64,000 nucleotides of DNA from Stenopsyche tienmushanensis. Lineage: Eukaryota > Arthropoda > Insecta > Trichoptera > Stenopsychidae. The stretch covers positions 434,001-498,000 of the forward strand of contig WACJ01000226.1 in NCBI GenBank assembly GCA_008973525.1, read 5' to 3'. The position numbers were made by a program, and so were the translations under genes. Below are positions 46,217-56,104 of the stretch, piece by piece; the stretch's first letter is position 1, and each line of letters opens with the position of its first letter. Under the pieces are notes generated by a model. That model made no database searches. It saw only the letters and a program-made list of their open reading frames with translations, and was not told where the DNA came from.

Positions 46217-46975
46217 TGCCCTTAACCTTTTGGGGAGTGAGCAAATTTAAAATCGATGAAGTCGTTGATGCCATAATCGCTTTACACCGATTACGTTCTG
46301 TCAGCTCCTATCAGCGTAAGACAATCTTTAATTCGAGGCGGAGTCAATTGTAAATAAACATTTGATAGCATACAAGATCACGTCATTTCTTTACATAAAC
46401 AATGCACAAAAAGTCGATTCATTTGCTCCTGTTTTAGAAGGAAATGATAATTGGACAAAGACTTGTCACTAACTGGAAGCAATTAAATAAATAAACACTG
46501 TCGATAGCACACGATATTCGGTAATTTCTTTGGGTAAACAAATAACAAACTTGAAATCGAAATCATTATTAGTCGATAAATTTGGGCTATCGTGCGATGT
46601 ATGTAGGCAAGCTCTCCGTCTCTGTCTCCCGAACTGCGCTCTGTCCCTGTCTATCTCCAAGCTCAATGTACAAGAGTGCTCTTTCTGAAAAGTGGAGGGG
46701 GAAACCCAGGCCCTGGGATAGTACTCCTTTAGGGGTTAAAATATACATGGATCATTAAAATCGGTGGAACTTTTCAATTGTAAGTCGAGATCCTGAATTG
46801 AAAGATCATTAGGACGAAGATGAACGGTGTTTGTAATCACACCAAATGATCTGACATCAATTTTTGTGTTTGTAATGTTTTTATTTTAAGTAAACTTGCA
46901 CTTTCTCGTAATTTTATATGCATGTGTTTAATTTAATATCTACTAATCCCGATATGAAGATCTGCTTTTATAGGC
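46217..46975 (+). repeat. Repeat R2, longest copy (plus orientation)
   Basis: Collinear with the reverse complement of 51466-52133 over its whole length. It adds a GATAGCACACGATATTCGG region and GGTAAACAAATAACAAAC that the 51-kb copy has deleted, but which the 31.7-kb copy keeps. The plus strand reads SKFKIDEVVDAIIALHRL and, in another frame, SCDVCRQALRLCLPNC. Stops break the frames. The product, if any, is unrecognised. Probably an uncharacterised transposon or retrocopied sequence. Confidence 0.85.
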
Positions 46976-47024
46976 AGATATACTTTCATACAAATTTTAA
47001 AATTTCTCCGATTCGATGAAAGCC

Positions 47025-47185
47025 AGGGTTTTGAGCCGGAACTGAATCGAAAACCGATAAATGGATTTGATGATATAGCTTTTATTCGGTTCGAAACTCG
47101 AAAGACATCATTATCTGGATAATCAAATTCCGAATCATCCGGAGCTGAATCGAAAACCGGATTTATTTTCCGGAATGAAAATCGT
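47025..47185 (+). repeat. Repeat R3-like terminal segment, doubled
   Basis: GCCGGAACTGAATCGAAAACCG and, 120 bp on, CCGGAGCTGAATCGAAAACCGG are two copies of an R3-type motif in the same orientation, separated by CTTTTATTCGGTTCGAAACTC. Confidence 0.55.
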
Positions 47186-47639
47186 TACAAAAACGATACA
47201 AATGTTTGGTTTAGGATGATCAAAATAACTATACGCCCCATATGAATCTGACTATTGATGTGCAACTACTCCCTATACAGGTTGTTCTCGAACTTTGGTC
47301 GCAAGTCCAATTGGTCGTAAGTCGATGATTACCTCTATAGGTAAAATGTAAATTTCCACAATATTTACCAAGTAGGCATAATAAATTTGTCATCAAGCTT
47401 CAGTTAACATCGAATATCTACAAAGCAATAAATGAGATAATTGCGTATTATACAGGTTGCGGCACGGAAACTACTTTATATTAAAAAACACATTTTTCAA
47501 TACATGATAAAAAAACTTTAAATCGTGCTTTTTTGAATGAGCACCACCTCATCCTTTTAGAAATAATTTTCGCTCCAGGGTGCGCGTTTAAAATAAGGAA
47601 GTTTCCCTGCTGCAACATTTTTTTGAACCAAATTCGGTG

Positions 47640-47900
47640 TCGATGTCAAATCCAAATCCTATAGTTGATCTGTGTAGGTTTTTTCGCCGGTATCAATGAA
47701 TGAATCCTCTGTAAAGAAACAAGTGGACAAAGGCTATCATGACGACAAAATCTATTACAATTTGCAGAAGAGCTTGCTGAGGACCATCACGAATGTGTCC
47801 AAAAATAAAAGTCATGCCAGATAGGATTTTGCAAAGATAATACAACGATTAAATCTTGTATAATTTGTAAAAAGTGCGTACAGAAAATTTATGAGGGAGA
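47640..47900 (+). pseudogene. piggyBac-type transposase, C-terminal remnant
   Basis: The plus strand reads NLLQFAEELAEDHHECVQK, stop, KSCQIGFCKDNTTIKSCIIC followed by KKCVQK. This matches the end of piggyBac transposases: the LL-LAEEL helix followed by the cysteine-rich domain (C--C--...--C-IC-K-VC). Four of the cysteines are visible. No upstream catalytic part is recognisable. It is about 30 kb from the other piggyBac relic and in the opposite orientation, so it is a separate insertion. Confidence 0.7.
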
Positions 47901-47904
47901 AAGT

Positions 47905-48630
47905 CATCTTTTTAATAATCGATCTAATTGTTAGATAAACATGAAATGCTGGTACAATTATTTTTTAAGTATTTCTCCTGATATTCACTATGTCAAATTA
48001 TAATATATGTATTTTGTACAACGGATGTGAAGAGAACTGAAATAATCATAATTCTGAAATGGGCTATTTTCTTGATATTTCATTCGTATAGTTCTTTCAG
48101 CGGCTGCACTACTTTTAAGATTCAGATCAAGATAATAATTTGATTTCTTCTTCGGTCGTTTGCGTCATTGCTAAATATAGTGCCTCCGTATATAAATATA
48201 TTGAATCAAAGCAAACAATTTTTCAAAGCAATCACTCATTCTTTTCTCAATATTTTCATCTCAAATATAAGAGTTTTATTGAATTCTATTCGTTTGGAAT
48301 TTAATGAAATTAGCCACACCAAAAGGTTTGTTACTCTGCCAACGAGAGCCACTAGCGCTATTCTCAGGATTGTGATTCATATGCAGACATTCCTGTAAAA
48401 CGTTGCAAGACCTATTATAGTATTTTAAGAATATTTCACATATGCGGTTCAATCAAAGCTTGTATCGAATGGTATTAAGATCGCAGAAAAAGAACTTTCA
48501 TTCAAATTTATGGGCATTTAATATGAATTTCGTTGAATTGAACGTCGTAGGGCAACATAGGATAAAATATGGTTGGAATGGTTTCGATCCTTGCCAAATG
48601 GTACTCCCATAACTATAATGAACTTGATTA
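47905..48630. other. AT-rich stretch with nothing recognised
   Basis: A 76-codon frame at 48168-48398 has no homology I can name. No repeat was seen. Confidence 0.35.
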
Positions 48631-49310
48631 CAGCTAGGGAATCCAATCCCGGGATCACGGACAATTTTAGGTGCTCATGAATCCCGGGATTAGTAAACGT
48701 AGTCCCGAAAAATTCGGGATTGAAATTTTTATCTAACAGAAATCGTACACTTCACCAACACGTTGAAGGCTATTGAATTGAGATATTTTCACCGAAATCT
48801 GAACGCTTGGGGAAAGTGGCGTAAAACTACTAATTGGCGAGCTTAGGTGACGCCTAGAGGTAGTGACTGTCTAATCTATGTATACATATATACAGTACAT
48901 ATCAAATTGTTATATTAACCTTTCCCAACCGGTGATGTATTTACTACACCTCGACTCTAATAATGGGAATATCGATATGAAATATAATAGATACGGGGTT
49001 CAAATTTTTTGTATTTCGCCGTAATATAATTACGAGTCACATCAAAGTATTATATTGTGTAAGTATTAAACTGCAGCGACGGAAATAAATAATTTGTCGG
49101 GAAATCGGGAATTTTGCGAGTTTTAGCCCGTGTCTCAGGAGAATTTTATCAGTCACATTGATGGTGTTATACGAAAATGGGGGCTCACGCAGTCATCAAC
49201 TCGAACTAACATTTAAATATCTGATGACGATATCTCCAACGAGTGTGGAGGCTGATCTATTGAAAATCCCGGGATTGAAATTTTGGTTCGGGATTGGATT
49301 CCCGAGTTAC
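48631..49310 (+). repeat. MITE family M, copy 4, both termini present (reference copy)
   Basis: Starts AGCTAGGGAATCCAATCCCG and ends GGGATTGGATTCCCGAGTTA, giving terminal inverted repeats with the perfect core GGGAATCCAATCCCG. Subterminally the word CCCGGGATT or its complement occurs several times at each end. The element is about 680 bp, AT-rich inside, and non-coding. Compared with copy 1 it has an internal deletion before the right end (near 49240). The flanks show TTAC-like bases on both sides, but a target duplication is not certain. Superfamily unassigned. Confidence 0.9.
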
Positions 49311-49465
49311 AAAAGGGCTATGAATTTATAATGTATTTTTATAAATGTCTTTCAGATTTTTTTAAATAATTTTAGAGCTATCACCGAGGTGATAAATATA
49401 ATTTATATAAAGGTATACTAATTAGAACTAGAAGTATACTATGATACTATTTATTAAATGAAAGA

Positions 49466-49905
49466 ATATTGACTTGATGCTTACTGACTAGAAATTTAGG
49501 AATCCCAGCTTGTAATACCAGGAAAAAAATTAAAATCTGGGAGTCACAGTTTCATATCAAATATAAATAGGAAGAGATAGCCTAAAAAAATAATAACATA
49601 AGCCGGAATTTGGGTCAATAACAATATTATCTGAAGTATGGATTTATAAGACAGAATATTACAGGATAATTAAAATTATTAACATAAAAAATACAGTATT
49701 ATCAGATGAATACAATCAAACAAATTTTGCATAAAAATAGTGAATGTCGCATATTATATCAATACAAAAATCAACCAAATTCTCTTTGGCGTAAGACGTG
49801 TACCGAACCGAAAAAACCGATAATTCGTATCGGTTCACTTCTAGTTTTTTTTTCAGGCAAAAATAACGGTTTTACCGGCTATCGGTTACCGGTTCGAAGC
49901 TCTAA
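49466..49905 (+). repeat. Repeat R3, best-preserved copy
   Basis: An AT-rich body (compare 40941-41240) runs into the CGTAAGACGTGTACCGAACC segment and a terminus with GCAAAAATAACGGTTTTACC and GGTTACCGGTTCGAAGCTC. The terminus is built of alternating ACCGGTT/TCGGTTC words and occurs at seven or eight places in the window. No inverted partner end was found, so this may be the 3' end of a retroelement or one end of a DNA element. Confidence 0.7.
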
Positions 49906-49909
49906 AAAA

Positions 49910-51465
49910 ACAATCAGCATTCGGCTTTTTGTTTCCATATGAACTATTGTACTCATCGACTGCTATTTGGTGGTTTAACTTCACAATCTACAATATCATA
50001 CAATGTAAGTTAGAGTAGTATAGAAGCATAGATGAAATCCTAATACATTTATCAGTATAAAAATAACAAACATCGCCTGGCTTTTATGTCAAATGTAAGC
50101 AACGTGACTTGTGTTTCTTATTCAAGTGTCCGCGATTAGTTGCTTTGATCGAAATATGACGTTAATGATTCATAAATCAAATTTGATTGTCATCATTAGA
50201 AAAAGACGGTAACTCAAGACTTAAATCGTGATTCAAGGGATAAATATATGAATTATTTGCTTGAAAAATGTTTTACCACACTTACAAAAAGATAAAAGCA
50301 TTGCACAAATTTGCAAAGTCCGACAATAATAAAAATCTCGATACATCTTTTTTCGAGCCTTTTATGATTCCAGAAATATTCCTAGGGCTGCCATTTTATA
50401 TATTCAAATGGGATCTAACGGCCGTCTCTATGCGTGTACGCATTGCACCCCTTATTACCCTCTATGGGATTATGCGTGGTTGCATCGCCATTTTGTATTC
50501 GCCATTTTCATTTTTAACCCCTACGACTCTTGAATGTGCGCGTGGCAAGCTGAACGCAGATTTTTGTGTCCTTATTGCGAGATGAAATCGCGCCGTGAAA
50601 TAGAATTGCGAAGAGCTCAAATTAACATCGCTCATTTTTTGTAGACAGCCCACGCCATGAGCCTCACCCCTCAGCGAGCACCTCTCGAGAGCAACTTTTT
50701 TTTTGGGGATGATTTTATTCGAAAATATTTTTTCGGACGCAAAACATTTTCTCTCACAAGTGCTTAAAATTTAATCAAAATCAAACACCTGAGCAAAATA
50801 TTTCGAGTGTTGTCCAAGGGAGGGACTCATTAGTTTGAGTATCCTCCCTGAAGATTATATTTCGAAAGCATTCTTAGAAACATAATTATTTAAATCGGTA
50901 TTCATTACAATAATTGAATTACTTTAAATGGAGAGGGTGACAAGATCGATTTTCCATCATTTATAATGTCGGAAAACCGATTATTGTTTCGATCTAGTCA
51001 AAAATACATCGACCCACAAAAAAATGTCTTCCATTTATTCAAGGTACTTTGAAATGATTGTCTCATTTTTTTTCTTTTATCCCAACAATATGAGATGATA
51101 TTGTACGTGAATTTAGTAAAAAAAACCCTATTAATTTCAAATTTGTTCAGTTACTCTCCAAGACGCTGAAGAAAATATTTTCCTTTAATTTTAAAAAAAT
51201 CATGGAATAATTATTACACAAACAATCAAATCTAAGTAACCGCTTAATGCGTAACGTCTATGTACTCGTTAATAAATTTTGGCTTTATTGGAACTGTCTG
51301 AGAACTGAGATTTCAGAGAAATATTTTATTTGCAAAAAAATAACACAGGATTTGAAAATATTAAAGAGCAGTTCAACAGACTAAGAATATTTAAGTATCT
51401 CAGAATCTTAGAACAACTACTCCATTTAAGAACATTACATCCAATTCATAGTTATAAAGTGTTTC
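49910..51465. other. No recognised gene; 105-codon frame at 50268-50585
   Basis: The frame starts MFYHTYKKIKALHKFAKSD and has two mildly hydrophobic stretches (IFLGLPFYIF, LITLYGIMRGCIAILYSPFS). The local composition (50390-50600) is richer in CpG than the flanks. I do not recognise it, and no splice structure is evident. The rest is AT-rich. Confidence 0.3.
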
Positions 51466-52133
51466 TGCTTATAAAAGCAGGTCTTCATATCGGGATTCGT
51501 CGATATTAAATTAAACACATGCATATAAAATTACAATAAAGTGCAAGTTTACTTAAAATAAAAACATTACAAACACAAAAATTGATGTCAGATCATTTGG
51601 GGTGATAAAAACACCGTTCATCTTCGTCCTAATGTTCTTTTAATACAGGATCTCGACTTTCAATTAAAAAATTCCACCGATTTTAATGATCCATATATAT
51701 TTTAACCCCTAAAGGAGTACTATCCCAGGGTCTGGGATCCCTCCTCCACCTTTTAGAAAGAGCACTCTTGTACATTGAGCTCGGAGATAGACAGGGACAG
51801 AGCGCAGTTCGGGAGACAGAGACGGAGAGCTTCCCTAGTGATTTAATTGCTGCTTAGTGTTTGTTTATTTAATTGCTTTCTGTTCGTGACGAGTCTTTGT
51901 CCAATTATCAACTTCTTCTAAAGCAGGAGCAAATGAATCGATTTTTTGTGTATTTATGTAAAGAAATGACGTGGTCTTGTATGCTATCAACAGTTTATTT
52001 ACAATTGACTGCCCCGAATTGAAGATTATCTTACGCTGATAGGAGCTGACGAAAAGTAATCGGTGTAAAGCGATTATGGCATCAACGATTTCATCGATTT
52101 TAAATTTGCTCACTCCTCAAAAGGTCAATAAGG
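51466..52133 (-). repeat. Repeat R2, inverted copy
   Basis: Inverted relative to 46217-46975 at high identity along the whole length, about 4.5 kb away. The minus strand has an 82-codon open frame (SKFKIDEIVDAIIALHRL ... SFAPALEEVDNWTKTRH), the longest surviving reading of the family. Compared with the 46-kb copy it lacks about 130 bp near 51840. Confidence 0.85.
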
Positions 52134-52139
52134 TGATAT

Positions 52140-53975
52140 ATCTTAAACTGTTTGTGTTGTTCGCTTTTTTTAAATAAGATGGTTTCTTTGCCGCACCCTG
52201 TATATTTTCTCTAAAAACAACGTTGAGCTTTAGCTTTACTTTATATCTCTAGACGACTCGACGACTTTATACAACCTTTTTCGTTTTGTTACCCCATTGC
52301 ATTATTTTTGTATAACGCCCACACAAAAGTATATGTATATGAATAACTCCTATTCTTCCCTTATGTCTTTTAATGTATATTATTGATCATTTTGTACTTG
52401 GTGCAAAGATTCCCAACCTTTTTTGCTAAAACGCAATTTTAAGTGTGCTCACTAATTTCACTTCAGAAAAGAGATCGAATAAAAGGAAGATGGGCTTGTT
52501 ATATGAGATCTCAGAAGCCGGCGAAAAGACCAAATCTTTCTGCGGCCAAGACAATCGGTTGACCACAAAAAGTTGAACGCAAGAATTAGGGTAATAAAGG
52601 CACGCGTAGACTCACCCAATTTGGATGTCTCATGTATCACTTTTTTTTAAGAACAACTGGGACCTAATTATCTAAGCATCACCACTCTTTTTGATCTTAT
52701 TTTGCTAATAATGACTGAGCTCATGTGGGATTTGATTGCTATATAAAATTATTTAAAAGCCTAATCAAAAATTATCTCTTTGATAAAATACTTTCGATTT
52801 ATTACCAAATTTTAGCTGAAAACCTTTGTTTTTTTTCTTAGTAATAATGGCTTCTCTCAACATATCTATTTCTGATTAACTATTAACGGTTTTAACGAGC
52901 TTATTTAATCGATCGGTCCTGGCTTGTTATAATTTAATTCGCCCGGATATGATCTAAGCCAAAATATTGTGTTATCTTATGCTAATATTATATTAATATT
53001 CCGACCGTAATCAGCCAACATAAGGACAGAATGGACTTATTATCATGGCTTTTGCTATGATAAAACCAATACGATCGCAAAACTACAATAAAGATACATT
53101 ATTACGCAAACTTATGACACAAAAGAACAACACTTTCATAAATATGGATTTGATGAAGTCTGTCAGGTGTATCGGCTTATCTCGATCATGTTTTTAAATA
53201 TTTTACGCCGAATAATTTTATGAGTATAAATTATTTCGCTACTGAATATATTTTGTCGTTAGACAGTCGTGTCGTGAATGCAACAGTCTAAAGACAGATA
53301 TGTATAGATGATCACTTTCATTAAGAAATGTGCATGATTCTTCCGGATGCACAAAGCGATTTCCTGGAAGTCTTTCTGTCTAATTTAGAATATTTAGCTG
53401 GAAGAGACGCGAAGAAAAGTTTTTACGGTATGATCAAATGTATTTAAAATGTAGCTGGAACTAATTATACAGAAATCATTTAAGGAAATGGTTGAAAATT
53501 ATATTTAAAATTTTAATGCACGTAGCGCCTTGTCGATTCGATGCTCCTTGGCGAGTCTAAAATATATGCATAGAAGAAGCGGAGACAGATTCTAATGAAA
53601 AATTAATGAACGTGCGCATATAGTGGAAGTGGTGCAAAAAACCCATTATCTATTTATACCTAAAAATTGAGGAAAAATATTTCGCAAGCTTTTTGCATTC
53701 ATTAAAAAATAGGATATTTGAAAGTCTCGAGCGTGAGGGATAATTTGCATTGTAGCTTCTGCCATCCATATACCTTTTTATGTAGTTTTGACTAATCCGT
53801 ATAGCCACTGGACCTTTCTAATGCCCTCCACACCTGCTTCCTGTGATCGAAATAGCAATCGACTAATTTTAAGCCGTTAGCAACGATTCTTTTCATACAT
53901 CTGGTGCTATGCACACCATGTTAGCTCGGAGGGTACATCAACTCGCCAATATTTTTTTTTATGACTAACTGATGT
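52140..53975. other. AT-rich stretch with nothing recognised
   Basis: Short frames only. A 60-codon minus-strand frame at 52458-52640 is in a slightly GC-richer patch and unidentified. Confidence 0.35.
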
Positions 53976-53982
53976 TTGAGCT

Positions 53983-55100
53983 ACTAGGGTAGTCCCAGAA
54001 GTACCCAACCAAACGTATAGATATTGATTGTTTATTATAATAGAATGTACCTATCTTATAAAGCTTAAGTTTCAAGCTTAAAAACGCTACATTTTTTAGT
54101 ATTTATTTGGCATATATCAATAGTGATTTTGTAAGTAAAGAAAAAACAGTCATCATTATGTGTATAATATCAAATCCGAGCTAGATTCTACTCTGGGAAA
54201 GTTTGCTCCTTCATTTACATTAGTAAAATATTGGATGGCAAGGTTTAAACGTGATTGTATTAGAGTGTCCATAAGTTTCTTTCGTTTTCATATTAAGAAA
54301 AACAATAAGTAATAATTTGTATTACATCAAAATTTATTGAATAATATATGATCCATTCTGTTCTATTACCTTTCTCCATCTCTCCGGAAGCCTCACAATA
54401 CCTTCTTGCCGTGATGAAAAACAACGCCTCGTCTGTTCGTTAATTCTGTACGTTTTCTGGCAATTGCATCCTATCTAGATTGTCAAGTTGGAAACAATAT
54501 TTTGTTGAATTGATCGTTTCACCTTGCTGAAGTAGCTCATAATAAACTACCCCTTTCCAATCCCACCAAATGCATAGCAAAACATTTTTTGGATGTAGGC
54601 CATGTTTAGCTACAGTTAAAGCTTCTGTACTCTTGGTCCAATACCGTTTACGTTGGATATTCTCATAGAGTGTCCAACTTTCATCTCCAGTGACAAATCT
54701 CTTCAAAAAAGGTTGTCTATTATGTCGTTGGAGAAGAAGATCGCATGTTGAAATACGCTGAAGTTTATTTGAGTCATTCAGTTCATGAGGAAGCCACACA
54801 TCTGAACGATTGATCAATTTTGTCAGGTGATTATGGATGGACGTCCATGGAATTTCTAGCTTGTTAGCTATTTCGCGAACAGTATATCGCGGGTTTTCTT
54901 CAACCATGGCTATGATTAGATCTGTGTTCATTTGCGAAAGAAACTTATGAGACAACCTAATACGAGCTGCCAAGACGAACATCGCAATGGTCGACCAAAT
55001 GAGCTGAAAAAAATCCATAAAATTAAACATTTTATCATGATAAAGCTGTGCGCAAGATGGATGCCGCGTTTGCTCGCAATACAAAGATGTTACGCGAGGG
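53983..55100 (+). mobile_element. mariner family D relic, host of the nested mariner A copy 2
   Basis: A mariner-type left terminus, ACTAGGGTAGTCCCAGAAGT, lies at 53983. The plus strand then reads KSELDSTLGKFAPSF and LVKYWMARFKRDC up to 54257, the N-terminal helix-turn-helix of a mariner transposase. The frame stops at the TA where mariner A copy 2 is inserted and resumes after it, at 54961, with TSCQDEHRNGRPNE, KKIHKI and KLCARWMPRLLA (to about 55080). With the nested element and one TA removed, the codons run straight on. The rest of the gene, including all catalytic residues, is missing. The right terminus was not found. Confidence 0.85.
54260..54960 (-). mobile_element. mariner family A, copy 2 (701 bp, deleted at both ends of the gene)
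   Basis: Flanked by TA on both sides (54258-54259 and 54961-54962). Terminal repeats: TTAGAGTGTCCATAAGTTTC at the left, its inverse with GAGACAACCTAA at the right. The minus-strand gene starts at the second helix-turn-helix (ENPRYTVREIANKLEIP), keeps VTGDESW (first catalytic D) and LLCIWWDWKGVVYYELL, and ends at a deletion that joins VVFHH to GKKAL-like sequence, removing the second and third catalytic aspartates. The same deletion is in copy 3. The frame is open for over 200 codons from the TIR inwards and continues leftwards into host DNA by chance. Non-autonomous. Confidence 0.92.
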
Positions 55101-55129
55101 TGGAGGTATCCCAAGCTTACCCTTCTAGA

Positions 55130-55870
55130 TAACCTGCCTCCATTCACTATTAGAAGTTGCACAAAAATAAGAAAGAGGTTTATAAAAATACGACTTTGGG
55201 ATCTAGATCTTAATAATTTGCGAAAGAGAATTACCAGCCAACGGGAAGAGCACTTTTTCCTTGATGGTGATCGATCAACCCTTAGATTAGAACCCAAACT
55301 AAAACCGCCCCATTCTTATTATTGTTATAGTTGTTGAGCTTTAACTAGACCGCGGGGGCTTCTGTCATCTTTCAGTAACTTAACCACAATGTTTTTTTTT
55401 TCTATTCATGTCCTGTCCCAGGATGAGCTCAATGAATTGAACTAAGGGGATTGTATTTTGCTCGGTGATTTTATTATGTTTGCAACTATTACCCTAATTT
55501 AAAACCTAGATTTTTCTGATTGTATCTCTCATTTTGGCCCCTTTTTTCGATTCAAGATTCAAGGATTATACTTGGTACTATCGGGCCATCCGAATCCCTT
55601 TTATACACAGCTTAATATTTGGCATCGCTCTTAGGGTGGTTGCTTACAGCCTTGGACATGTTTTGCTGATCTCGCAAGCGCAACGATCTTCCTTTATATT
55701 GTTCATCTTTTGTGGAAATCAGACGAATGGTTCGGTAATTAAGGCACCACACCCATTGCTTTTGTGGCAATGATGATTTTTTTTAGTAAAACTTTGACTG
55801 GCACCGGGTCTTTCCACGGCCGAATTAATCAGTTGGATCTTAAAACTTAACTGAAAACTCTTTGAACTTG
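55130..55870. other. No recognised gene; hydrophobic frame at 55534-55773
   Basis: A 79-codon plus-strand frame includes YYRAIRIPFIHSLIFGIALR, like one membrane helix, and ends near HPLLLWQ. The composition is richer in G+C than neighbouring DNA. No family was recognised. Confidence 0.3.
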
Positions 55871-55882
55871 CGCACATATAGC

Positions 55883-56092
55883 CTGTCAGTTGTACCTGTA
55901 GGTAGTCCTGCGTTAAGCGGTTGGACTCGTAACCCGATCATCTCGGGTTCGAATCCCACAGGAGATGTGGCTGGCAACCACATTTTTAAAAACATATATA
56001 TGCCATGAAAAACCATGTCAAAATGGTTGGTAATGATACCATAAAAAAGGGATCGCTAAAAGCCACCTCAAAAAAAAAAAAAAAAAAAAAAA
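55883..56092 (+). repeat. tRNA-derived SINE with poly(A) tail and perfect target duplication
   Basis: A 210-bp insertion bounded by the 9-bp direct repeat ACATATAGC (55874-55882 and 56093-56101; the last A of the tail overlaps it). The tRNA-like head has a box A-like stretch GTAGTCCTGCGTTAAGCGG (55902-55920) and a perfect box B, GGTTCGAATCC (55946-55956). TCCTG at 55906 can pair with CAGGA at 55959, like a remnant acceptor stem. The tail is an uninterrupted run of 24 A's. The perfect duplication and intact A-tail point to a recent insertion made by LINE machinery in trans. Confidence 0.9.
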
Positions 56093-56104
56093 ACATATAG
56101 CGCA

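Noticed and set aside
54932..55132. 66-codon plus-strand frame treated as a small gene
   Set aside because: Its first part is the reverse of the mariner A TIR and the rest is the right half of the mariner D transposase; it is not an independent gene.
55898..55965. Possible genuine tRNA gene
   Set aside because: Box A and box B are present, but the acceptor and anticodon stems do not form a full cloverleaf and the sequence continues into a SINE body with A-tail and target duplication.
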